Assembly (NCBI RefSeq): GCF_001514145.1
Contig: NZ_KQ948686.1
Coordinates: 1 to 64,000 of the forward strand
Reading direction: 5' to 3'
Origin: Streptomyces canus
Lineage (GTDB): Bacteria; Actinomycetota; Actinomycetes; Streptomycetales; Streptomycetaceae
Length of the DNA: 64,000 bases
Shown: positions 1 through 8,052 of the stretch, piece after piece
How positions within the stretch are numbered: the first letter of the stretch is position 1
Layout of the letters: each line of letters begins with the position of its first letter
The notes under the pieces: model-generated
What the model saw: the letters and a program-made list of their open reading frames with translations, nothing else
Databases searched by the model: none
Told to the model about the DNA's origin: nothing
Made by a program: the position numbers and the translations under genes

Positions 1-1990
1 TAGGACCGGGCCGGAAGAGCGAGATGTCGACGACGAGATCGTGGAAGGTGGCCGGCTGCAACCGCCCGACCAGGTCCCGCTGCCCCGGCGACTCGATCTG
101 GAAGCAGCCCAACGTCTCGGTGGACCGGATGAGTTGGTACGTCGCCGGGTCACCCGGCGGTACGGCGTCCAGGTCGATCCGCTCCCCCGTGGCCCGCTCC
201 ACCTCCGCGACAGCGTGCGCCATCGCCGACTGCATCCGCACGCCCAGCACATCGAGCTTGAGCAGCCCGAGATCCTCGACGTCCTCCTTGTCGAACTGCG
301 ACATGGGAAACCCCTCGCCGCTGGTCGGCATGACCGGTGTACGGCGGAGCAGGGTCGCGTCGGAGAGCAGCACCCCGCACGGATGCATGGCGATCCCCCG
401 GGGAAGAGCGTCGAGGGCCTCGACCAGCTCCCACAGCCGCCCGTACCGCGCCCCTTCCCGCCGGAACTCCCCGGCCAGCGCCTTGAGTTCGGGCAGTTCT
501 TCCAGGGCCGCGCGGGCGTCACGCGCCCGGATGTGCGGGAAGGACTTGGCGATGCGGTCGATGTCGGCGGGGTCCATGGACAGGGCCGCCCCCACGTCCC
601 GGATCGCGTGCCGCACCCGGTACGTCTCCGGCATCGCGACGGTGGCGACCCGCTCGGTCCCGAACCGCCCGATGATCGCCCGGTAGACCTCGAGGCGGCG
701 CGCGGACTCCACATCGATGTCGATGTCGGGCAGAACGAGCCGCCGCGTGGACAGGAACCGCTCCATCAGCAGCCCGTGCTCGACGGGATCGGCGTGGGCG
801 ATCCCTAGAAGGTGATTGACCAGGGAACCGGCGCCGGAGCCACGTGCGGCGACCCGGATACCCATGTCCCGTACGTCATCGACCACTTGAGCGACCGTCA
901 GGAAGTAGGAGGCGAATCCGTGGTGGGCGATGATGTCCAGTTCCTCGTGCATCCGCTCCCAGTACGCGGGCCTGCCCGCGTACCCCTTCAGCACCATCCC
1001 GGCCGCCGCCCTCGAGGCCAGTGCCCGCTGGGCGGTGCGGCGGCCCGCGCCGACGAGGTGCGGCTCGGGGAAGTGGACGGTGCCGATCCCGAGGTCGTCC
1101 TCGGGATCGACCAGGCACTCGGCGGCCGTGGCCTGTGTCTGCTCCAGCAGCCGGTGGGCGGTGTCGCGCCGGAAACCCGCGGCCTCGACGATCCGTTCGG
1201 CGGCCGCCAGCATGGACCCCGCGTCCTTGAGCCAGGCCTCGCCGGAGTCCAGTTCCTTGACGGCGCCGACGGGGACAAGGCGGCGGGCGGAGTCCAGGAC
1301 GTCGGCGACCGGGCCGAGGCCGGCGTCGGCGTACCGTACGGCATTGCTGAGGACGGGGCGGATCCGCTGCTCGGCGGCGAAGCCGACCGTACGGGCGGCC
1401 AGCCGCAGGGAGCCCGGTCCGGTGCCCTTCCGCCCGTGCCAGACGGCTTCGAGCCGCAGGGCGTCGCCATAGGTCTCCCGCCAGGGAACAAGCAGCCGGG
1501 CGGCCCGGTCGGGACGGCCGGCGGCGAGGGCCCGGCCGACATCGGAGGCGGGCCCGAGCAGCACGGTCAGCCCGTCCCCCCGGTTCTCGGCCCGGGTCAG
1601 CAGCGGCGTGCCCCGCTCACCCTTGTCGGAGTGCGCCACCGTGACGAGCCGGCACAGGTCGGCCCAGCCGCGGGCGCCGTCCCGGGCGAGAAAGGTGACA
1701 CGGGGGGCCGACTCGTCGACGAAGGCACCTCCGCGCACGGGAGCACGGCGCCGCTCCTGCCCTACGGGCTCGGCCTCCTCCACGGCCAGCCCCACCCCGA
1801 ACAACGGCCGCACCCCCGCCTTCGCGCAGGCCTTGGCGAACCGGACCGTACCCGCGAGGGTGTCGCGGTCGGTGAGGGCGAGGGCGTCCATCCCCCGCTC
1901 GGAGGCGCGCTCGGCGAGGCGCTCCGGGTGCGAGGCGCCGTAGCGCAGGGAGAACCCGGAGACGGTGTGCAGATGAGTGAAGCCAGGCAT
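1..1990 (-). CDS. dnaE2: Error-prone DNA polymerase III alpha subunit DnaE2 (3' end outside window)
   Basis: N-terminal ~663 residues of a C-family DNA polymerase. The protein opens with a PHP-domain segment (FTHLHTVSGFSLRYGAS) and reaches the palm, where the catalytic Asp motif PDIDIDVES lies near residue 420. The short alternative alpha subunit DnaE2/ImuC works with ImuA'/ImuB in damage-induced mutagenic translesion synthesis in actinobacteria; replicative DnaE1 is longer and starts differently. ATG at 1990 is chosen because a GGGAGGT ribosome-binding site sits just upstream. Two GAACN4GTTC-like sequences lie 18-75 nt upstream, which fits SOS control. The gene runs off the left edge, so the C-terminus and any downstream imuA/imuB genes are not visible. 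Assignment to DnaE2 rather than another DnaE is by start sequence and regulation, not by alignment. Confidence 0.88.
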   Translation of the reverse strand, partial: MPGFTHLHTVSGFSLRYGASHPERLAERASERGMDALALTDRDTLAGTVRFAKACAKAGVRPLFGVGLAVEEAEPVGQERRRAPVRGGAFVDESAPRVTFLARDGARGWADLCRLVTVAHSDKGERGTPLLTRAENRGDGLTVLLGPASDVGRALAAGRPDRAARLLVPWRETYGDALRLEAVWHGRKGTGPGSLRLAARTVGFAAEQRIRPVLSNAVRYADAGLGPVADVLDSARRLVPVGAVKELDSGEAWLKDAGSMLAAAERIVEAAGFRRDTAHRLLEQTQATAAECLVDPEDDLGIGTVHFPEPHLVGAGRRTAQRALASRAAAGMVLKGYAGRPAYWERMHEELDIIAHHGFASYFLTVAQVVDDVRDMGIRVAARGSGAGSLVNHLLGIAHADPVEHGLLMERFLSTRRLVLPDIDIDVESARRLEVYRAIIGRFGTERVATVAMPETYRVRHAIRDVGAALSMDPADIDRIAKSFPHIRARDARAALEELPELKALAGEFRREGARYGRLWELVEALDALPRGIAMHPCGVLLSDATLLRRTPVMPTSGEGFPMSQFDKEDVEDLGLLKLDVLGVRMQSAMAHAVAEVERATGERIDLDAVPPGDPATYQLIRSTETLGCFQIESPGQRDLVGRLQPATFHDLVVDISLFRPGP

Positions 1991-2007
1991 CCACACCTCC
2001 CGCTGTC

Positions 2008-2065
2008 GAACATCAGTTCCCTATCGCCTCACCTCCACCATAGACCAAAAACCGAACGTATGTAC
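2008..2065 (-). promoter_or_regulatory. Two LexA (SOS) box-like sites upstream of dnaE2
   Basis: GAAC-ATCA-GTTC at 2008-2019 is an exact fit to the actinobacterial/Gram-positive LexA core GAACN4GTTC. GAAC-GTAT-GTAC at 2054-2065 fits with one mismatch. Both lie between the dnaE2 start (1990) and the end of the upstream protease, where the dnaE2 promoter must be. Function is inferred from the known SOS induction of dnaE2. Confidence 0.65.
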
Positions 2066-2153
2066 GACGCCGATCGAGTCGCCTCTCACCTGCGGAAACG
2101 GCTGTTCGGACCCGATTGTGGCGTTTGATGTCGCGGCCACCGCGAAACGCGAA

Positions 2154-2182
2154 AGTCCCGCCCCCACAGAGGGGACGGGACT
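2154..2182 (-). terminator. Hairpin terminator of the streptogrisin gene
   Basis: AGTCCCG (2154-2160) pairs with CGGGACT (2176-2182), and the stem continues as CCCC/GGGG around a one-base bulge. On the minus strand the stem is followed by a T-rich TTTCGCGTTTCG. It lies directly after the protease stop at 2205. Confidence 0.6.
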
Positions 2183-2204
2183 CCACGCACCACCGAACCG
2201 ACCG

Positions 2205-3287
2205 TCAGCCGATCGACGTCCCGGTCGCCGACAACGCCTCCGTCACCGGCTGGAAGAACGTCTCCCCGCCGGAGGTGCAGTCACCACTGCCACCGGACGT
2301 CAGCCCGATCGCGCTGTTCCCCGAGAACAGCGACCCTCCACTGTCCCCGGGCTCCGCGCACACATCGGTCTGGATCAACCCGTTCACGATGTCGCCGTTG
2401 CCGTAGTTCACCGTCGCGTCCAGCCCGGTGACCTTGCCGGAGTGCACCTGGGTCGTGGAGCCGCTGCGCGTCACCGACTGACCGACGGTCGCGGCCGCCG
2501 CACCCGTGATCGCCTGCGCGGACCCGTTGTAGAGGTTCACCTCACTGGGGTGATCGACCTCAGCCGTGTACTTCACCAGCCCGTAGTCGTTGTCCGGGAA
2601 GCTGGACAGCGAGTTGGCGCCGATCTCGTTGCCGCTCGAGTCCGACCATGTCGAAATCGCCTCGGTGCAGTGCCCGGCGGTGAGGAAGAACGGCTCCCCG
2701 CCCTTGACCACGTTGAACCCCAGCGAGCACCGCCCACCGGAACCGCTGATCGCGTCACCACCCGCGATGAAGGGCTTGAACTCCCCCTTTGTGCGCTGGA
2801 GTTCGGCCACCGAGCCCAGTCCGTCGACCACCTTCGTGAGCTTGGCCCACTCGGCGGCGGAGACCGTACGGTCGGCGGTGACGACGACCTTGTTGGTCGT
2901 GGGGTCGGTCACCCAGGACGTTCCCGGGACGGCCGCGTCGCCGGCCAGCGTCGTACGCGCGCTCTTCAGCTCGGCGAGGGAGTTCGAGACGATTCTCGCC
3001 GAGGCTCCGGCCGCCGACACGGTCCTTGCCGCGTCCTCGTCGAGCACGTTCACCACGAGACTCTTGGTCTTCGCGTCGTAGAACGTCCCGGCCGCATCCG
3101 CGCCGAGATCCGCCCCGAGCGTCGAGGCGAGCTTTCCGGCCGCGAGGGCCGAGAGGGTCTTGACTTCGGGCGTGGCCGGCGTCTCGCTGGCGTTCGCAGT
3201 CTGCAAGGTGACTCCCGCCGCGACCAGCGCGGTGATGCCCGCACCTGCCACGGCGATCCGGCGCCTGGGTATGCGTCGATGCTTCAA
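2205..3287 (-). CDS. Secreted streptogrisin-family serine protease (S1E), A/D-like
   Basis: A 360-residue prepro-protease. It has an RR-rich N-terminus and hydrophobic signal peptide (about 1-33), then a ~140-residue pro-domain of the alpha-lytic type that acts as a folding chaperone. The predicted mature enzyme begins at IAGGDAI (residue 174). Catalytic triad: His206 in TAGHC, Asp234 in PDNDYG, Ser316 in GDSGG; Cys187/207 and Cys310/337 would form the two usual disulfides. The start is a rare TTG at 3287, chosen because AGGAGG sits 7 nt upstream and the next in-frame candidates lack one. It is a paralogue of the protease at 4850-5758. Likely role: extracellular protein degradation during development. 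Confidence 0.92.
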   Translation of the reverse strand: MKHRRIPRRRIAVAGAGITALVAAGVTLQTANASETPATPEVKTLSALAAGKLASTLGADLGADAAGTFYDAKTKSLVVNVLDEDAARTVSAAGASARIVSNSLAELKSARTTLAGDAAVPGTSWVTDPTTNKVVVTADRTVSAAEWAKLTKVVDGLGSVAELQRTKGEFKPFIAGGDAISGSGGRCSLGFNVVKGGEPFFLTAGHCTEAISTWSDSSGNEIGANSLSSFPDNDYGLVKYTAEVDHPSEVNLYNGSAQAITGAAAATVGQSVTRSGSTTQVHSGKVTGLDATVNYGNGDIVNGLIQTDVCAEPGDSGGSLFSGNSAIGLTSGGSGDCTSGGETFFQPVTEALSATGTSIG

Positions 3288-3521
3288 CTCGCGTCCTCCT
3301 GTGGGGGGTCGGCCCGGGAGAATGTGGGGATCTCACGGGCCGGAAGGCTGGGTTGACGAGCCCTTACTCTTCCGAACCCCGCAGGGAGCGCACAAGGGTG
3401 ACTTCCGGACGCGCGTAGAACGCGGTTGCGCGCCCCCGCATTTTTTGACAGTCCACGGTCACCCCAGGCCATTCACGCTGCAAACACTACGAGCGAGTAA
3501 CACCCCATCAGCCCGTGAGGT

Positions 3522-4370
3522 CTAGTCCTGTCCTGAATTCGCCCCTCCAGGATCCGGATCCAGCCGGGGCTCCAGTGACGGACGTTGCTCCTGCAGCGGT
3601 TGCTGTGGTGTTGGCGCCGCCCTCTCCAGGAACCGCAGCAGCTCGACGGGAAACGGCAGCACCAGCGTCGAGTTCTTCTCCGCCGCCACCGCCACCACCG
3701 TCTGCAGCAACCGCAGTTGCAGCGCGGCAGGCTGCTCGGACATCTCCTTGGCCGCCTCGGCCAGCTTCTTCGACGCCTGGAGCTCCGCGTCCGCGTTGAT
3801 GACCCGTGCCCGCCGCTCCCGGTCGGCCTCCGCCTGCCGGGCCATGGACCGCTTCATGGTCTCGGGCAGCGAGACGTCCTTGATCTCGACCCGGTCGATC
3901 GTGACCCCCCACTCCACCGCCGGGCTGTCGATCATCAACTCCAGCCCCTGGTTGAGCTTTTCGCGGTTGGACAGCAGATCGTCCAGCTCGCTCTTGCCGA
4001 TGATCGACCGCAGCGAGGTCTGCGCCATCTGCGCGACCGCGAACCGGTAGTCCTCGACCCGCACGACCGCCTCGGCCGGCGAGGTCACCTTGAAGTAGAC
4101 GACGGCGTCCACCCGCACCGTGACGTTGTCCCGGGTGATGCCCTCCTGCCCGGGCACCGGCATGGTCACGATCTGCATGTTGACCTTCCGGAGCTTGTCC
4201 ACGCCCGGAACGATCATCGTGAACCCCGGCCCGCGCACTTCCGGCCGGAGCTTTCCGAGGCGGAAGACCACGCCCCGTTCGTACTGCTTGACGACCCGCG
4301 CGGCCGCCATCACGTACACCGCTCCGGCGGACACGAGCGTCACGCCCGCCGCCACCAGCTCCTCGACCAT
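3522..4370 (-). CDS. Slipin / stomatin-like SPFH (band 7) membrane protein
   Basis: A 282-residue protein with one N-terminal membrane segment (about residues 3-20, VAAGVTLVSAGAVYVM). It is followed by an SPFH domain containing the slipin hallmarks RPGF-like 'RGPGFTMIVP' and 'VTVRVDAVVYFKV', and an Ala/Glu/Arg-rich helix (DRERRARVINADAELQASKKLAEAAKEM). Stomatin-like proteins oligomerise at the membrane and organise microdomains, often with NfeD proteases; no NfeD gene is adjacent here. The ATG at 4370 was preferred to in-frame codons further upstream because it gives the canonical slipin N-terminus. The C-terminus is Pro/Gln-rich and probably disordered. Confidence 0.85.
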   Translation of the reverse strand: MVEELVAAGVTLVSAGAVYVMAAARVVKQYERGVVFRLGKLRPEVRGPGFTMIVPGVDKLRKVNMQIVTMPVPGQEGITRDNVTVRVDAVVYFKVTSPAEAVVRVEDYRFAVAQMAQTSLRSIIGKSELDDLLSNREKLNQGLELMIDSPAVEWGVTIDRVEIKDVSLPETMKRSMARQAEADRERRARVINADAELQASKKLAEAAKEMSEQPAALQLRLLQTVVAVAAEKNSTLVLPFPVELLRFLERAAPTPQQPLQEQRPSLEPRLDPDPGGANSGQD

Positions 4371-4459
4371 CGCGACCCCCAGGGTCCGAACCAGGCGCTC
4401 AAGGTGTGCCCTTCGACGGTAACTCCGCTGTGTACACGAAGGGGAGACGGAGGACACAG

Positions 4460-4724
4460 GTGGTCCACGGCATCAGGACACAGGACGGCCGCCGGCTGAC
4501 GAAGTACGGCCACCCGGACCCCACGGCGTCGCCCCCGGGAAGCCGTCGCCGCGCACCCGCACATCCGGTTCATCGCCTACGACCGCCCCGGCTACGGCGA
4601 TTCGGACCGTCTGCCAGGCCGCCGTGGGGCCGACGCCGCCCGGGACGTGGCGGAGCCGGCCGGCGCCCTCGGACTCGGCCGCTTCTCGGTGCTCGGCCAC
4701 TCCAGCGGTGCCCCGCACCCCTGA
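4460..4724 (+). pseudogene. Remnant of an alpha/beta-hydrolase gene
   Basis: A GTG at 4460 with GGAGG upstream starts a reading frame giving VVHGIRTQDGRRLTKYGHPD, a typical hydrolase N-terminus. A different frame then gives FIAYDRPGYGDSD followed by LGRFSVLGHSSGAP, the strand after the oxyanion loop and the G-x-S-x-G nucleophile elbow (GHSSG). The expected HGxPG segment between them is missing, the frames do not join, and a stop follows the elbow at 4722-4724. The gene therefore looks like a decayed alpha/beta-hydrolase with an internal deletion/frameshift and loss of the C-terminal half. No intact copy is visible in the window. Confidence 0.65.
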
Positions 4725-4783
4725 CCGGACTGGCTCTGCGCACCACCCCACCACCGCACCAGACCACGTCATGATCACGGCGA

Positions 4784-4812
4784 ACCCCCGTACGGCAGAT
4801 GCGTACGGGGGT
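4784..4812 (-). terminator. Hairpin terminator of the streptogrisin B-like gene
   Basis: Perfect 11-bp stem ACCCCCGTACG/CGTACGGGGGT with a 7-nt loop, 38 nt after the protease stop on the minus strand. Only a short T tract follows (TTCGCC), which is usual for Streptomyces. Confidence 0.6.
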
Positions 4813-4849
4813 CCACCGGGTGCCGGCTGCGATGCGTGCCGTTGCGGGC

Positions 4850-5758
4850 CTAGAAGACGCTGACGCCGTAAGCGCTCAGGGCCTCGGTGACCGGCTGGAA
4901 GAAGGTCGTGCCGCCGGAGGAGCAGTTGCCGCTGCCGCCGGAGGTCAGACCGTAGGCGACGCCGTTGCTGCCGTACAGCGGGCCGCCGGAGTCGCCGGGC
5001 TCGGCGCAGACCGTGGTCTGGATCATGCCGTAGACGACGTCACCGCCGCCGTAGTTGACGGTCGCGTTGAGCGCGGTGACCCGCCCGCTGTGGATGCCGG
5101 TGGTGGAGCCGCGGCGGTTGACCGTGGTGCCCACGCTCGGGGTGGCCGCGCTGGTGATGTCGACGCTGCCGACGGTGCCGGAGATCGACGACGTCGGGTA
5201 GCTGGACGAGTAGCGGACGATGCCGTAGTCGTTGGTCGGGAAGCTGGACCCGGCCGTCGAACCGAGCGTGGTCGTGTGCCCGGAGTTCGACCACCAGGTG
5301 CCCGCGCCGTCGGTGCAGTGACCGGCGGTCAGGAAGTAGTAGGTGCTGCCGCTGCGGACGTTGAAGCCGAGGGAGCAGCGCCAGCTACTCGCATAGATGG
5401 CGTCGCCGCCGGAGATCAGCTTGTTGAACTTGCCCGGAGTCCGCTTGATCGTGAGCGCGTCGGCGTTGCTGCCCGCCTGCTCCTTGATCTTGGAGATCTC
5501 CGCCTGCGAGACCGTGCTGTCGACGGTGACGACCACACGGTTGGTCTTGCTGTCGACGGCCCAGGCGGTGCCCGGGATGTCGGCCTTGAGTACCGAGCTG
5601 CTGGCGCTCTTGAGTTCGGCGGTGCTGAACGGGGTCGCAGCGGTCGCGTTCGCGCTGGGGACCGCGATGGCGGCCGCGGCCACGAGGCCGGTGGTACCGG
5701 CGATCAGCCGGGTCCGTCTCGCAATGCCACTGCGGGGGGTGGTGCGCTTGATCCTCAC
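4850..5758 (-). CDS. Secreted streptogrisin B-like serine protease (S1E)
   Basis: A 302-residue prepro-protease. Signal peptide about residues 1-38 (ends near PSANATA), pro-domain to ~114, mature enzyme from ISGGDAIYASSWRCSLGF (residue 115), which closely matches the mature start of S. griseus protease B. Triad: His147 (TAGHC), Asp177 (PTNDYG), Ser257 (GDSGG). The GTG at 5758 was chosen over longer in-frame starts because GGGAGGG lies 8 nt upstream and it places the signal peptide properly. It shares the tail motif FFQPVTEALSA with the protease at 2205-3287, so the two probably arose by duplication. Expected to be exported by Sec and self-processed. Confidence 0.93.
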   Translation of the reverse strand: MRIKRTTPRSGIARRTRLIAGTTGLVAAAAIAVPSANATAATPFSTAELKSASSSVLKADIPGTAWAVDSKTNRVVVTVDSTVSQAEISKIKEQAGSNADALTIKRTPGKFNKLISGGDAIYASSWRCSLGFNVRSGSTYYFLTAGHCTDGAGTWWSNSGHTTTLGSTAGSSFPTNDYGIVRYSSSYPTSSISGTVGSVDITSAATPSVGTTVNRRGSTTGIHSGRVTALNATVNYGGGDVVYGMIQTTVCAEPGDSGGPLYGSNGVAYGLTSGGSGNCSSGGTTFFQPVTEALSAYGVSVF

Positions 5759-5966
5759 GTTTCGTTCCCTCCCAGGGGAAGTCGGGGGCCCGCGTGGGGT
5801 CGGGGCCCGTGAGGCGCAGTCAGCAGCCCGGCCGTCCGGATTTCGAACACGCCGTGCCCCTGACAAGCGCTGAGGGGGAGTATTCGGCCGAACGGACGGT
5901 AGGCGCAAGGGCGCCTTTCGGCCGTCAAGCTTTGAAGTACCTTTGCGGTCCGGGTGAACCGGCCGC

Positions 5967-6752
5967 TCACCGGGCCGGGTTGCGCTCCCCCGCGGCGACG
6001 GCGACGCCCAGGGTGTTCCCCGGCGGCGGGAACGGGCAGATGAAGTGGTCGGCGAAGGCGCAGGGCGGCAGCAGCGCCCGGTTGAAGTCGACCGTCGTAC
6101 GGCCTTCGGCGTCCGGCGCGGAGGGGTACAGGAACCGGAACCGGTAGCTGCCGTCCCCGCTCGTCGTATCGCCGAAAACCACCCACAGCGAGCCGTCGTC
6201 CCGGACCGCGGCCTTCAGCGTCAGCTCCTGTCCGTCGAGCACGAACGTCACTTCGCCGCCGAGCCCGAGCCCGCGCTCGGCCCCGTCCGCGTTCGGCACG
6301 CGCACGGTCCGCCGCGCGTCGTACGGCGTGAAGCGCCCCGGCACCGACCAGCGCGGATCGTACGGTGTGGCCCCGATGCCGCGGAACACCCGCCGGGACG
6401 GGGCGGCGGGGTCGAAGTCCCTTACGCCCCATACGCCTTCGCGCACCAGCACGACCAGCCTGCGCTCGCCGTACGCCACCCGTGCGGCCTCGGTCGGACC
6501 GAGGTCGGCGCTCAGCCGTACCTCGCCGTCGAAGGGCCGCCCGTCGACGGTCAGGCCGTCCGCCCCGGTCGCGGTCAGCGTCACGCCGTTGTCCGCGAGA
6601 GCCCAGGTGCCGGGGAGGCCCGGGAGCCGGCCGTCCGGATGGTCCTCCAGCCAGTAGGTGCCGATGAGCGCGAGTGGGCCATAGGGCTCGGACACCGCTT
6701 CGACGCGGTGCTCGTGCCACAGCTTCCAGGCGTCGGACGCGTCGGTGGTCAT
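5967..6752 (-). CDS. DUF1684 domain protein
   Basis: A 261-residue soluble protein without signal peptide. The N-terminal WKLWHEHRVEAVSEPYGPLAL and C-terminal 'DFNRALLPPCAFADHFICPFPPPGN' segments are the hallmarks of DUF1684 (a conserved family of unknown biochemical function; the AL.PPCAF....CP.PP.N motif is its most conserved part). It is the last gene of the minus-strand run that contains two flavin monooxygenases and an ABC transporter, 4 nt after the preceding gene, so it is probably co-expressed with them. Function is not known; a role in handling an oxidised sulfur or lipid substrate would be speculation. Confidence 0.8.
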   Translation of the reverse strand: MTTDASDAWKLWHEHRVEAVSEPYGPLALIGTYWLEDHPDGRLPGLPGTWALADNGVTLTATGADGLTVDGRPFDGEVRLSADLGPTEAARVAYGERRLVVLVREGVWGVRDFDPAAPSRRVFRGIGATPYDPRWSVPGRFTPYDARRTVRVPNADGAERGLGLGGEVTFVLDGQELTLKAAVRDDGSLWVVFGDTTSGDGSYRFRFLYPSAPDAEGRTTVDFNRALLPPCAFADHFICPFPPPGNTLGVAVAAGERNPAR

Positions 6753-6756
6753 GTGA

Positions 6757-8052
6757 TCAGCCTTTCCGTACGGGGTCGGGGAGCCCTAGGTGTGAGCGCA
6801 GGGTGGTGCCCCGGTATGCGGTGCGGAACGCGCCGCGCTCCTGGAGCCGCGGGACCACGTCGTCGACGAACTCGTCGAGGCCGCCCGGGGTGAGATGGGG
6901 TACGAGGACGAAGCCGTCGGCGGCCTCGCGCTGCACGAACTCGTCGAGCTCGGTGGCCACCGCGTCCGGGGTGCCGATGAGGAGCTGCCGGCCGCCCGCC
7001 TCGATCACGGTCTGCCGGATCGACAGGCCCTTCTCGCGGGACAGAGCAGCCCACTTCTCGGCGATCGCGACCGTGTCACCGCGCCGGGTGCGCCCCTGGG
7101 TGAGGGCCGGATCGACCACCGGATCGATGTCGGGCAGCGGCCCGTCCGGGTCGTAGGAGGACAGGTCGACGCCCCAGATCTGCTCCAGGGTGAGGAGCGC
7201 CGTCTGCGGGGAGGTCTGCTGCCGTCGGATCTCGGCGGCCTTCTCCTGGGCCTCGGCGGCGGTGTCGCCGAGCACGACGCCGATCCCGGGCATGATCTTC
7301 AGGTCGCCGGGCATACGGCCGTACTTGGCGAGGCGGCGCTTCACATCGGCGTAGAAGGCCCGGCCCTCCTCCAGCGAACTGTGCCGTGCGAAGACCACGT
7401 CGGCGGCGGAGGCGGCGAACTCCCGTCCCTCGTCGGAGTCCCCGGCCTGGATGACGACCGGGTTCCCCTGCGGCGGGCGGGGCACGGTGAACTCGCCCGC
7501 GATGTCGAAGTGCCGCCCGCGGTGCGCGAACGGCCGCGTGACCCCGTCCGGTGTCCAGGAGCCCCACAACTCCCTGGCCGCCTCCAGGAATTCGGCAGCG
7601 CGTGTATAGCGGTCGGCTCGGTCGAGGAAGCCGCCGCGCCGGAAGTTCTCTCCCGTGAAGGCGTCGGAGGAGGTCACCACGTTCCAGGCGGCCCGGCCCC
7701 CGCTCAAGTGGTCCAGGGTCGCGAACCTGCGGGCGAGTTCGAACGGCTCGTTGAAGGTCGTGTTGACCGTGGCCGCGAGCCCGAGGTGTTCGGTGACGCC
7801 GGCCAGCGCGCTGAGCACGGTGATCGACTCGGGGCGTCCGACGACGTCCAGGTCATGGATCCGGCCCTTGTGTTCGCGCAGCCGCAGCCCCTCGGCGAGG
7901 AAGAAGAAGTCGAACAGTCCGCGTTCGGCGGTGCGGGCCAGGTGCTCGAAGGAGGAGAACTCGATCTGGGATCTCGACTCCGGATCGGCCCAGACGGTGG
8001 TGTTGTTGACGCCCGGGAAGTGCGCGGCCAGATGCATCCGCCTACGGCTCAT
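6757..8052 (-). CDS. LLM-class FMN-dependent monooxygenase (NtaA/SnaA/DszA type)
   Basis: A 431-residue luciferase-like monooxygenase with the family signatures 'HLAAHFPGVNNTTVW', 'GGRAAWNVVTS' and 'VIQAGDSDEGREFAA' of the NtaA/SnaA/DszA group. These use FMNH2 from a separate reductase to oxidise sulfur heterocycles, nitrilotriacetate or related organic compounds. The gene starts inside the 3' end of the preceding monooxygenase (11-nt overlap); an alternative ATG at 8037 would give MHLAAHFPG and avoid the arginine-rich start. Together with the adjacent second monooxygenase and the amino-acid-type ABC transporter it suggests uptake and oxidative desulfurisation of an organosulfur compound. Confidence 0.85.
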   Translation of the reverse strand: MSRRRMHLAAHFPGVNNTTVWADPESRSQIEFSSFEHLARTAERGLFDFFFLAEGLRLREHKGRIHDLDVVGRPESITVLSALAGVTEHLGLAATVNTTFNEPFELARRFATLDHLSGGRAAWNVVTSSDAFTGENFRRGGFLDRADRYTRAAEFLEAARELWGSWTPDGVTRPFAHRGRHFDIAGEFTVPRPPQGNPVVIQAGDSDEGREFAASAADVVFARHSSLEEGRAFYADVKRRLAKYGRMPGDLKIMPGIGVVLGDTAAEAQEKAAEIRRQQTSPQTALLTLEQIWGVDLSSYDPDGPLPDIDPVVDPALTQGRTRRGDTVAIAEKWAALSREKGLSIRQTVIEAGGRQLLIGTPDAVATELDEFVQREAADGFVLVPHLTPGGLDEFVDDVVPRLQERGAFRTAYRGTTLRSHLGLPDPVRKG

